DNA from: Pedobacter ginsenosidimutans
Lineage (GTDB): Bacteria > Bacteroidota > Bacteroidia > Sphingobacteriales > Sphingobacteriaceae
Length of the DNA stretch: 34,058 bases
NCBI RefSeq assembly: GCF_001442625.1
Contig: NZ_LMZQ01000033.1
Span: forward strand, 1 to 34,058
Direction of reading: 5' to 3'
The notes under the pieces were generated by a model. It did no database searches. It had not been told where the DNA came from and was given only the letters and a program-made list of their open reading frames with translations. Positions 1 through 7,320 of the stretch are shown here, one piece after another. Position 1 is the first letter of the stretch. Every line of letters starts with the position of its first letter. A program made the translations under genes and the position numbers.

Positions 1-553
1 GCACCAATGTTTCTGCATAACTCGCACGGGGAAGATCAGTTGAGGCTTCAGTAAAATCCTGAGGTTGGGTTAATATGACCACCCCGCCAAAGCGCCTTAA
101 AAGCTCAAAATAAAAATACGCCCGGAGATAAAGTTGCTCACCTTTAATATAATTAGGATTGTATAGATCTGTCCATGGGGTTTTATCCATGTTGGTCAGC
201 ATCAGGTTTGCATTTCGGATTCCTCTGTACATTTGTGCATAAATACCTGTCACATCAGAGGCCCCGGGATCTAAAAACTGACCGCTATTCATCGCTGCTA
301 CCTCTATCTGACCGTTATTAACAATAGATTCATCTGTAAATTGTGAGGTCATGCCCTTATAACCGCTCAGGCGGCCATAATCTGAAATGGAAAACGTATA
401 GGTAAAATCGCCGAAACGGGAAGCTAATAGCGGATCTTTAAAAACCTCTTCGAGGTCGCTCTGGATTCCCACATCGCGTTGTAGAAAATCCTTTTTGCAG
501 GAAAAACCAATTGACAAGACAACTAAAAGCAAGAGATATATGATTTTTTTCAT
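1..553 (-). CDS. SusD-family outer-membrane glycan-binding lipoprotein (partial)
   Basis: The reading frame opens with ATG at 553 and runs off the left edge after about 184 codons, so the C-terminal two thirds or more are missing. The N-terminus is a lipoprotein signal: MKK, a hydrophobic run, then a lipobox GFSC at residues 16-19 followed by KKD. Downstream lie TPR-like helical segments typical of SusD/RagB proteins, such as the stretch with MYRGIRNANLMLTN followed by LYLRAYFYFELLRRFGG, where the RAYFYFxLxRxFGG pattern is a family hallmark. SusD caps the SusC barrel on the cell surface and binds glycan. It starts 13 bp after the SusC stop, so the two are surely co-transcribed. The glycan bound cannot be read from this part. 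Confidence 0.93.
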   Translation of the reverse strand, partial: MKKIIYLLLLVVLSIGFSCKKDFLQRDVGIQSDLEEVFKDPLLASRFGDFTYTFSISDYGRLSGYKGMTSQFTDESIVNNGQIEVAAMNSGQFLDPGASDVTGIYAQMYRGIRNANLMLTNMDKTPWTDLYNPNYIKGEQLYLRAYFYFELLRRFGGVVILTQPQDFTEASTDLPRASYAETLV

Positions 554-566
554 GTTATACCTTTAA

Positions 567-3500
567 TTAGAGTGATAAATTAAGACCAAAATTGAAGACC
601 TTGGTGGTTGGAATGGTGGCGACTGATGAAGCATAAGCATTTCCCGACAAGCTATTTTCAGGGTCTATACCATAGAAATTAGTCCATGTTTTTAAATTCT
701 GCCCGCTAACAAATACCGTAAGGCTATTTAACCGAAGTTTCGTTATCCATTTTTTAGGTAAACTGTAACTGAGTTGCACGTTTCGCAGTTTGATATAGGA
801 AGCATCCTGCAAGGTAAAATCGTTCAAACTTTCGTTAGGGTTTGCATTCAGGCCCGGACGGATTACCGGCCAGCTGGCGTTGGTATTGCCAGGCGTCCAT
901 CTTTCCAGCATCGGTGCATAATACTGGTTAAGGCCACCGCTTTGGAACACCACGTTAGAACTCACATTGGTTACCGCATTAAACAATGCCGACAACTGAA
1001 ATCCCTTATAGCCGAACTGCATATTTAAGCTGGCATTGTATTCAGGAATGTTTGGATGTCCAATGGCCACTACGTCCTGGTTATTGATTATTCCATCTTC
1101 GTTTACATCCTGATATTTAAAATCGCCCGGTATAGAAGGATAGGCTGTAATTTTATTTAGCGGACTGCTGTCAATGTCTTTTTGGTCTGCATAAAAGCCA
1201 AGCACATGGTACCCGAAATAAGTACCAATGGGCTTGCCAGATACCCGCAGATTTTCTGCAAGACCGGGCGCCTCGTCTAATACCCTACGCTCATTACGCG
1301 CATAACTCAGGTTTCCGGTGAAGGAATAGGTAAAATCTTTAATCTTATCCCGATAAGTTACCGAAAGTTCATACCCATGGTTATAATTGATACCGTAATT
1401 GGTACTTGGAACCGTGGCTCCATAGGTGGCAAAACTTGTTGCCGATCGGGTAGTTAAAATATCCGAACGCTCATCATCAAAAAGGTCTGCCGTGATGTTC
1501 AGCTTATCTTTAAATAAAGAGAGATCGAGCCCTATGTTTCTTTTTAACGAGATCTCAAAGGTGATAAATGGATTACCATATTGCAATTGGGTATAGGTTG
1601 GCGCACTGAAGTTGCTGTTTGGGTTTCCAAATACGACGTTTGCCCCCGCCCCAAACCTATTCTGATAATAGAACCGGCTTGTACCCGGACTGGGAATCCC
1701 TACCCTTCCAATCGAACCACGTACTTTGAGCATGCTGATCCAGGTAAATTTTTTCATCCAATCTTCATTGGCCAAATTATAACCTAAAGTTGCCGCAGGA
1801 AAGAAACCATAGCGATAGCCTTTGGCATAGTTCTCCGAGCCGTTGTAGGTGGCGCTGGCAGTTAAAAAGTATTTATTGCCGTAGTTATAGGTGGCCTCCG
1901 AAATAATGCCTTGATTGGCATATGGGGCAGCTGCCGCTGCTGAGCCCTGCAGCTCGCGCTGACCGATTAAATTAGCACTCACATTATGTTTGCCGAATGA
2001 TCTGCCATAAGTTAAAAACAGCTGTAAGTTCGTTTTGGTAAAACCACTTCTTGAATAAGCTGGTGCGCCAAAAAAATCATTGTAAGTTCCACCAACCGGT
2101 GTAAGCGCTAGTGTTGATCTGTTTAGTTCGAGGTATCCTGTACTGCCTCTTTGCAACTTTCCTGATAATTGTGTGGCATCGTAACCGAACTGGGCTTTTA
2201 AGCTCAGGCCTTTTGTTATAAAATCAAGTTTTTGGCGTACCGTAAAAATCGATTCTGCAATATTGTTATCGGTAAAAGCATACCCTCCATAAGTTAACAA
2301 AGCGTAAGGATTGAAAGCATTTACACCTCCCAGCCCATAATTTACGATGTGGTTATAGTTTCCATCCAAGGCAATTACTTTCGGATCGTCTGAGTTGATG
2401 TATTCTTTAAAAAATGGGGCTGCCCACGATGGCATTTTCAAGGCCCTGCCTACAAGCCCTTCTATACCATTGCTCACCACACCTGCAGGATCGTTGTATT
2501 CGCTCATACCTGCCGGACTGTAGCGGTGCTCGTTTCTGCCTGCAAGGTTAACTTCAAAATTTGTAGTTTTGGTAAGATCTATGCCAACCCTGGCCCTGAA
2601 GTTATAACGGCTATAGCTTGGGGAGGTAGAATAATCTAAAGGTGTTTTAAATTCCTTAAAATTTCCATCTTCGCGCAGGTGGCTAAAAGAGGTAAAATAT
2701 TTTACTTTTTCACTACCGCCTGATATGGTCAGGTTCTGTTGGTTCTGCATCCAATGGTCTTTAACCAGTTCATCGTACCACATTACATTTGGGTAAAGTA
2801 ATGGATTACCGTTTCCTGCCTTAAATGTGGCTAAATCTTCATCGGTAAAAGTACGGGGCTCACCAACATTAAGCTGGCCTTCGGTTAGCAACATCGCGCT
2901 TTCGTAGGCGCCCAGAATCTCAGGACGGGATGTAGCACTAACAATGCCCACGTTACCCGAAAGGGTTACCCTTGCCGGCCCCTCTACTCCCCTTTTCGTG
3001 GTGATTACAAATACGCCGTTAGCGCCTTTTAAACCATATAAAGCCGTAGATGATGCATCTTTAAGTACGTTAATACTTTCAATTTCGTTTGGATCGATAT
3101 CGCCGAAAGAAGTCCGCTCAACACCATCCACAATAATAAGTGCTGTTGCTGAAGGAGAAACCTGTCCGCGGATATACAAAGCTGCACCATTAATTCCCGG
3201 CCGGCCCGAGGTTTGCTGTACGACCAAACCAGGTACCCGCCCAGCCAAAGCGTTATTAACATTGGTTACTGGTGCTTTTAATAAATCGGCACCTGAAACG
3301 GTACTGATGGCAGCGGTAACGGCTGATCTTCTTTGTGTAGAATAACCATTTACCACCACTTCATTAAGCGAACTACTTGAAGGTGTTAAAGTTATACTAA
3401 TTACACTTGCAGCACCTACAGTTACTTCCTTGCTTTCAAAACCAATGGTAGAAAAAACAAGTACCTGACCACGGTTAACATTGATTTTATATTTTCCATC

Positions 3501-3737
3501 CAGATCGGTTTGAACGCCGATGTTAGTTCCTTTTATTTTGATTGTTGCACCCGGAATCGGTTGGTTTTTCTCATCCTTAACTATTCCGGTTATTTCCTGA
3601 AACAATCGATTGGGAGATGTAATAACAGCGCTGGTGGTTATTCTAATTGGCTCGGCAGCAAGTGTATGTGCCTGACACCAAACTGCAATAACCACGAAAA
3701 ACCAGCTTTTGGGCCTGAGGTTTATTTTTTTTATCAT
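567..3737 (-). CDS. SusC-family TonB-dependent outer-membrane glycan transporter
   Basis: This 1056-residue protein has the standard SusC layout. A signal peptide covers about residues 1-27. A carboxypeptidase-regulatory-like beta-sandwich follows at about 48-122 (EITGIVKDEKNQPIPGATIKIKG). The TonB box region is LNEVVVNGYSTQRR at about 124-137. The plug domain contains the SusC signature NVLKDASSTALYGLKGANG at about 223-241. The beta-barrel then runs to a C-terminus ending FNFGLNLSL. There is no STN anti-sigma-interacting domain, which fits control by the HTCS rather than by a sigma/anti-sigma pair. It imports oligosaccharides across the outer membrane with its SusD partner. It is the first gene of the susCD unit and is preceded by a leader of about 420 nt from the predicted HTCS-controlled promoter. 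Confidence 0.96.
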   Translation of the reverse strand: MIKKINLRPKSWFFVVIAVWCQAHTLAAEPIRITTSAVITSPNRLFQEITGIVKDEKNQPIPGATIKIKGTNIGVQTDLDGKYKINVNRGQVLVFSTIGFESKEVTVGAASVISITLTPSSSSLNEVVVNGYSTQRRSAVTAAISTVSGADLLKAPVTNVNNALAGRVPGLVVQQTSGRPGINGAALYIRGQVSPSATALIIVDGVERTSFGDIDPNEIESINVLKDASSTALYGLKGANGVFVITTKRGVEGPARVTLSGNVGIVSATSRPEILGAYESAMLLTEGQLNVGEPRTFTDEDLATFKAGNGNPLLYPNVMWYDELVKDHWMQNQQNLTISGGSEKVKYFTSFSHLREDGNFKEFKTPLDYSTSPSYSRYNFRARVGIDLTKTTNFEVNLAGRNEHRYSPAGMSEYNDPAGVVSNGIEGLVGRALKMPSWAAPFFKEYINSDDPKVIALDGNYNHIVNYGLGGVNAFNPYALLTYGGYAFTDNNIAESIFTVRQKLDFITKGLSLKAQFGYDATQLSGKLQRGSTGYLELNRSTLALTPVGGTYNDFFGAPAYSRSGFTKTNLQLFLTYGRSFGKHNVSANLIGQRELQGSAAAAAPYANQGIISEATYNYGNKYFLTASATYNGSENYAKGYRYGFFPAATLGYNLANEDWMKKFTWISMLKVRGSIGRVGIPSPGTSRFYYQNRFGAGANVVFGNPNSNFSAPTYTQLQYGNPFITFEISLKRNIGLDLSLFKDKLNITADLFDDERSDILTTRSATSFATYGATVPSTNYGINYNHGYELSVTYRDKIKDFTYSFTGNLSYARNERRVLDEAPGLAENLRVSGKPIGTYFGYHVLGFYADQKDIDSSPLNKITAYPSIPGDFKYQDVNEDGIINNQDVVAIGHPNIPEYNASLNMQFGYKGFQLSALFNAVTNVSSNVVFQSGGLNQYYAPMLERWTPGNTNASWPVIRPGLNANPNESLNDFTLQDASYIKLRNVQLSYSLPKKWITKLRLNSLTVFVSGQNLKTWTNFYGIDPENSLSGNAYASSVATIPTTKVFNFGLNLSL

Positions 3738-4011
3738 CTATTTGATATATGGTTAGAATTATTTTTTTTCGAAAAGGATGAGCTTTCTTTATCTGATTTT
3801 AAAGTTGCAGGCTCATTTTTATTTACATTTATGCTTCAGGCAAAATCAATGTCGAATTAATATGGTTACGCTTTTATCACGCATAATTCACCTTCAGGAT
3901 ACCATATAAGCATCCTCATGATCCAAAAAAAGGTTCGGGTTTATTAGCTGAATTTTAAGAAAAGAGATATGAAAGCATTACAATAGCAATTATTTGATTT
4001 TGCCGTTTGGT

Positions 4012-4134
4012 TTAAACCTTATGCCGTGAAATATCAGTTAAATACCTATGCCATTCTATTTTACTGACTTGTAGTTTAGACTTTGTGTTTTCCTCATTGG
4101 CAATAGCCGGGATGGTTGAGAAATGGATTATCAT
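4012..4134 (-). other. Possible 40-codon leader ORF in the SusC 5' region
   Basis: An ATG at 4134 opens a 40-codon frame ending in TAA. It lies about 30 nt downstream of the predicted -10-like box and 275 bp before SusC. The peptide (starting MIIHFSTIPAIANEEN) resembles nothing I know. It is listed because the other HTCS-type promoter has a 41-codon ORF at an almost identical offset (16790-16915). The two peptides do not resemble each other, so chance is a real alternative. The rest of 3738-4011 shows only shorter frames and no gene I can support. Confidence 0.2.
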
Positions 4135-4150
4135 ACTTAGTTGGGTTTAT

Positions 4151-4230
4151 TATTTGGTTAACACAAATCTATATTACTTACCCTTTACAGAGGGTTCACT
4201 TTTGTACGGAAATGGTTTGGTTTTGTACAG
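4151..4230 (-). promoter_or_regulatory. Predicted HTCS-activated promoter module of susCD
   Basis: Read on the minus strand, the module has four parts. First are two direct repeats of GTACAAAA...AACC with an exact 21-bp period (GTACAAAA at 4228-4221 and 4207-4200). Second is a CCCT-N6-AGGG inverted repeat (4194-4181). Third is TAGATTTG (4171-4164), a full match to the Bacteroidota TAnnTTTG box. Fourth is ACCAAATA (4158-4151) around the expected start site. No TTG -33 element is evident, as expected for an activator-dependent promoter. An 80-bp segment upstream of GH97 (16933-17012) matches at 58 of 80 positions without gaps, and the 40-bp repeat part matches at 36 of 40. Two-turn direct repeats suit the AraC-type output domain of the HTCS. 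Which regulator binds is inferred. Confidence 0.7.
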
Positions 4231-4252
4231 TTTGAGCATTATTTCGATTAAA

Positions 4253-4281
4253 TTTGCCCTCACACTGATGTTGAGGGCAAA
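4253..4281 (-). terminator. Hairpin after the DUF4886 gene
   Basis: A perfect 10-bp inverted repeat (TTTGCCCTCA / TGAGGGCAAA) with a 9-nt loop lies about 40 bp downstream of the DUF4886 stop. The T tract is weak (ATTTAAT follows on the minus strand). It sits between the end of the lyase-GH16-GH105-DUF4886 unit and the susCD promoter, and likely separates them. Confidence 0.5.
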
Positions 4282-4319
4282 AAATGCGGAAATCATTTTA
4301 ATCTGCGGATATCATATCC

Positions 4320-5264
4320 TTATTGTCCATCCTGCACTTTCCTCACTACTTTGCTTGCCACTTTTTTCAGGTAAGCTGCAAAGTCATCAGATACCCCCTG
4401 GGGCTTGAAAGCGCTATTTTTCAAATCATCATTAAACAATATGCTATACCAGATTAATCCGCCTAAATATTTGCCGGCATCATTGGCGTGATTAGGATCG
4501 AAACTTAATTGATCCTTGTTCCAGAAGTACCCAATATTTAGCGAATTGGTCTGATCTGGCAAATTTGGCGCAACTGGATGATCATAATCAAATGAAAGAC
4601 CGGGCTTGAAAGCATATTTTTTATCGGTAGCCACCATTTCGAAAGCATCACCAACTGGTAAAATACGGGCATCGATCCGTTTTGCAAGGAGATGATAAGC
4701 TGCACGGGATTTTTGCCACATTTCTTCCTGATTCTTAGCAGTTTGGCCTTCACTTATACGCCCAAACTTCTTTGCATCAGAACGGTAAGCCCAGGTTTGA
4801 TGGATGACTATACGCGCCTGAGGTTGCAATGCTTTCACATAGGCAACCAGTTTCTTGGCATAGGGATAATAGCTCGAGGAATCGCCCGAGAGAAAAGAAT
4901 ATTGTTGTATGGTCACAATATCCCAATTCCCTTGCCCCAATAACATTTTTAAAGATTTACCATTATAAGGTTTGCCCTTGGGATCGTCTACATTGGCCTC
5001 TGCTTTTTCTACATAACCCCAATGCTGTTCGAGTGAGTGCCCGCCGAGTTCGGCATGCCCGATAATGAGGGTTTTCCCCCTTTCTTTAGCCATTTGTGGC
5101 AAAAAGGCCGAAGCGTTTTGTGAAAAACTATTTCCTATGATAAATACGCGTAAGGTATCCTGCCGGTTCTGAGCAAAAAGATCGGTAACCAGGCAGATCA
5201 ACAGCAGAAAAAAAGCTGTAGATTTAGTTAAAGGAGATCGCTGTATTTTGATGTTAATCTTCAT
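4320..5264 (-). CDS. DUF4886 family secreted SGNH-like hydrolase (copy 1)
   Basis: The protein has 314 residues with an N-terminal signal segment ending near LFAQ (about residue 31). It carries SGNH-hydrolase-like blocks: GNSFSQNA near residue 43 (block I, nucleophile Ser candidate), AELGGHSLEQHWGY, a TIQQYS segment, HQTWAYR, and FDPNHANDAGKYLGG near the C-terminus, which looks like the catalytic Asp-x-x-His block. These features suggest an esterase or related hydrolase in the periplasm or outside the cell, perhaps removing acyl groups from a polysaccharide, but the family's reaction is not established to my knowledge. It starts 5 bp after the GH105 stop and is the last gene of its unit. A close paralogue (roughly 70% identical by eye) lies at 22865-23788, also next to GH105 sequence. 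Confidence 0.82.
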   Translation of the reverse strand: MKINIKIQRSPLTKSTAFFLLLICLVTDLFAQNRQDTLRVFIIGNSFSQNASAFLPQMAKERGKTLIIGHAELGGHSLEQHWGYVEKAEANVDDPKGKPYNGKSLKMLLGQGNWDIVTIQQYSFLSGDSSSYYPYAKKLVAYVKALQPQARIVIHQTWAYRSDAKKFGRISEGQTAKNQEEMWQKSRAAYHLLAKRIDARILPVGDAFEMVATDKKYAFKPGLSFDYDHPVAPNLPDQTNSLNIGYFWNKDQLSFDPNHANDAGKYLGGLIWYSILFNDDLKNSAFKPQGVSDDFAAYLKKVASKVVRKVQDGQ

Positions 5265-5269
5265 TCTTG

Positions 5270-6427
5270 TTAATTTTTATGAGCCTTCTCCTGCGATTTT
5301 AAATATTGATACAATTGAGTTCCTGCTAACAAAAACGCACCCACACCGTAAACCTCGGTACTGTTTGCATTTACGGCATCCGGACTTGCGCCAATAGGTT
5401 GCACATAACCCAGCATGCCATCATCATGAACAGCAGATACCAAAGCTTTCCATGATTTTTCTACCACAGGAAGATATTGCTTCTTTTCCAGGAGTCCATG
5501 GTTTAAGCCCCAGGCAATTGCATAGCTAAAGAAACCTGTACCGCTCATCTCCTTAACCGGGAAACTCGCAGGATCCAATAATGACGCATGCCAGCTACCA
5601 TCTGGCTGCTGTAAGCTGGCAACTTTACCCACCATATCTTGGTAGAGTTGTACTAATTTAGCCCTGTCGGGATGGTTTTTCGGCGTATTTTCCAGCACCC
5701 TTACCAAACCAGCCAAAACCCATCCATTACCCCTTGACCAAAATATTTTCTGACCATTCTTTTCTCTTTTGTTAAAGAAACTTTCATCTCTAAAAAACAG
5801 CTTCTCTGTTGGGTCGTAGAGGAATTCAGTGGTCTTCCACCACAGTTTTACCGCTGTATTTAAGTACTTTTCATCTTTGGTAGCGGTGCTCAGATAAGCT
5901 AAAGAAGGTGGCCCCATAAAAAGGGCATCGCACCAGGCCCACTCTCTGTTTTGGATGCTATTTTTCCAGTTTAAAGGTTCGTCATGTGGTTTATTTACAA
6001 TGCTGTCTGCCTGCAAAATAAACGGTGCAATCATCTTTTTCTTTTTAAATTTACTGTAAAGTTGAGCATAGGTCTGCCCCACACAATAATCGTCTGCATG
6101 AAAGCGCAAATGTCCGGTATTCCAACCCAGCTCATCGCCAATATCTACCAGCGTTTTAAGATAATGATCATTACCTTGAATGTTGCCAAAAGCGAAAATA
6201 CCAGTATAACAGGCCCCATTTGTCCAGTCGGCTTTTCTATGGTTAAAACCTTTATTTTTCCAGGTATCCAATTGCCAGTCTGCCACCCGCTGCATCATTT
6301 TAAAAATGTTTGTCTTTTGCAGAACCGAATCTCTTTTTGCATGCGTTGGCTCAGAAAAAGCGCTGTATCCACAATAGCAGGTAAGTATTAATATTAAAAG
6401 CAGATGTCTAAAATTCATATATTTCAT
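5270..6427 (-). CDS. GH105 unsaturated uronyl hydrolase
   Basis: The 385-residue protein starts with a signal peptide (cleavage near residue 25) followed by the (alpha/alpha)6-barrel of GH105. Typical motifs are WQLDTW (about 51-56), HADDYCVGQTY (about 110-120), WAWCDALFMGPP (about 163-174, with D167 the likely catalytic Asp of the WxDxLFM motif), WSRGNGWVLAG, and the C-terminal NSTEVYGVGAFLLAG. The family removes 4,5-unsaturated glucuronyl or galacturonyl residues from the non-reducing ends made by polysaccharide lyases, by hydrating the double bond. The lyase encoded two genes upstream is the natural supplier. It is tightly spaced (4 bp after GH16, 5 bp before DUF4886). An alternative ATG three codons in is equally possible. 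A C-terminal scrap of a related gene lies at 23807-23902. Confidence 0.92.
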   Translation of the reverse strand: MKYMNFRHLLLILILTCYCGYSAFSEPTHAKRDSVLQKTNIFKMMQRVADWQLDTWKNKGFNHRKADWTNGACYTGIFAFGNIQGNDHYLKTLVDIGDELGWNTGHLRFHADDYCVGQTYAQLYSKFKKKKMIAPFILQADSIVNKPHDEPLNWKNSIQNREWAWCDALFMGPPSLAYLSTATKDEKYLNTAVKLWWKTTEFLYDPTEKLFFRDESFFNKREKNGQKIFWSRGNGWVLAGLVRVLENTPKNHPDRAKLVQLYQDMVGKVASLQQPDGSWHASLLDPASFPVKEMSGTGFFSYAIAWGLNHGLLEKKQYLPVVEKSWKALVSAVHDDGMLGYVQPIGASPDAVNANSTEVYGVGAFLLAGTQLYQYLKSQEKAHKN

Positions 6428-6431
6428 ATTT

Positions 6432-7310
6432 TTAGTTTTTTATTTTATTATTTTGATAAACCCTTACATAATCTACTTCGAACCTGGCCGGAAAGGACGT
6501 TTTTGAAGGATCTCCGCCCTGTTTTCCACCTATTGCTAAATCGAGCAACATATAATGTGGTTGTTTGAAAGGATTAATATTGGTACCATTTTGGTTCACT
6601 AACTTATCTAAAGGCACCTTGTTTAAGAGCTGGTTATCTACATAAAGTGCAATGCTGTTCTCGTCCCAGTCCATTCGCCAAATGTGAAATTGATCTGCCC
6701 AGGCTTGGCCGCCCAGGGAATCGATATTTTTTTCCGTGCTAAACCAGGCATCTTTTCGATCGGCTCCCATAAAGGCAATATTGGCGAGCAATTTTTTCCG
6801 GTAATATTCCATCATATCAATTTCGCCGGTTGCAGGCCACGATCCTTTTATTCCCAATGTCCACCAGGCTGGCCAAATGCCATCGCGGATATCAATTTTA
6901 CCGCGCATCACAAACCTACCATAAAGCCAACTGTGCAGTCCTTGTGTTTTGATACTGGCCGAAGTATAATCGGCTTCTTTGCGGTTTTTCTTCCAATCGT
7001 TGCTTCCTTCCTTAAAATTAGGATTTGTCTTTTTTTCTCTTTTTGCCTCGAGGATTAAATTTCCGTTTTCACACCTGGCATTTTCGCGTTGATACCATTG
7101 AAGTTCTTCATTGCGTTCAAATCCAAGCTCGTAGGTCCAGTTAGCCGGATCTGGTGCGCCATTGCCATTAAATTCTTCGGCCCATACCAGTTTGAAACCA
7201 TCGGCAGTGAGTGCTGGCGGCATAGGCTGTTTTTGCTGTTGTGCTACTACAGATAAGCCGGCGAAGAATATACAGGCCATTAAGAAGGGTTTTAATAAGT
7301 GTTTTTTCAT
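6432..7310 (-). CDS. GH16 family endo-glycanase
   Basis: This 292-residue secreted protein has a signal peptide ending near VVAQ (residue 24) and a single GH16 jelly roll. The catalytic motif GEIDMMEYY has E163, D165 and E168 in the beta-bulge ExDxxE arrangement shared by laminarinases, agarases, carrageenases and endo-galactanases. Trp-rich segments (DGIWPAWWTLG, KGSWPATG) line the cleft, as in GH16_3-like enzymes. The exact substrate (beta-1,3-glucan, beta-1,3-galactan or a mixed uronic-acid glycan) cannot be set from sequence alone. Neighbouring lyase, GH105 and beta-glucuronidase genes argue for a GlcA-bearing backbone or side chains. Its ATG is immediately preceded by eight C residues on the coding strand. 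Confidence 0.88.
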   Translation of the reverse strand: MKKHLLKPFLMACIFFAGLSVVAQQQKQPMPPALTADGFKLVWAEEFNGNGAPDPANWTYELGFERNEELQWYQRENARCENGNLILEAKREKKTNPNFKEGSNDWKKNRKEADYTSASIKTQGLHSWLYGRFVMRGKIDIRDGIWPAWWTLGIKGSWPATGEIDMMEYYRKKLLANIAFMGADRKDAWFSTEKNIDSLGGQAWADQFHIWRMDWDENSIALYVDNQLLNKVPLDKLVNQNGTNINPFKQPHYMLLDLAIGGKQGGDPSKTSFPARFEVDYVRVYQNNKIKN

Positions 7311-7318
7311 GGGGGGGG
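7311..7318 (-). repeat. C8 homopolymer directly before the GH16 start codon
   Basis: The ten bases between the lyase stop and the GH16 ATG read ATCCCCCCCC on the coding strand, so a run of eight C touches the start codon. Translation initiation regions in this group are normally A-rich, and such tracts can slip in length. Confidence 0.6.
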
Positions 7319-7320
7319 AT

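Noticed and set aside
2944..3345. 133-codon plus-strand frame opposite SusC
   Set aside because: It is antisense to the conserved plug region of SusC and its translation has no known fold; an overlap shadow.
4085..4408. 107-codon plus-strand frame with hydrophobic segments
   Set aside because: It crosses the HTCS-type promoter module, the hairpin and the end of DUF4886; its hydrophobicity comes from AT-rich DNA.
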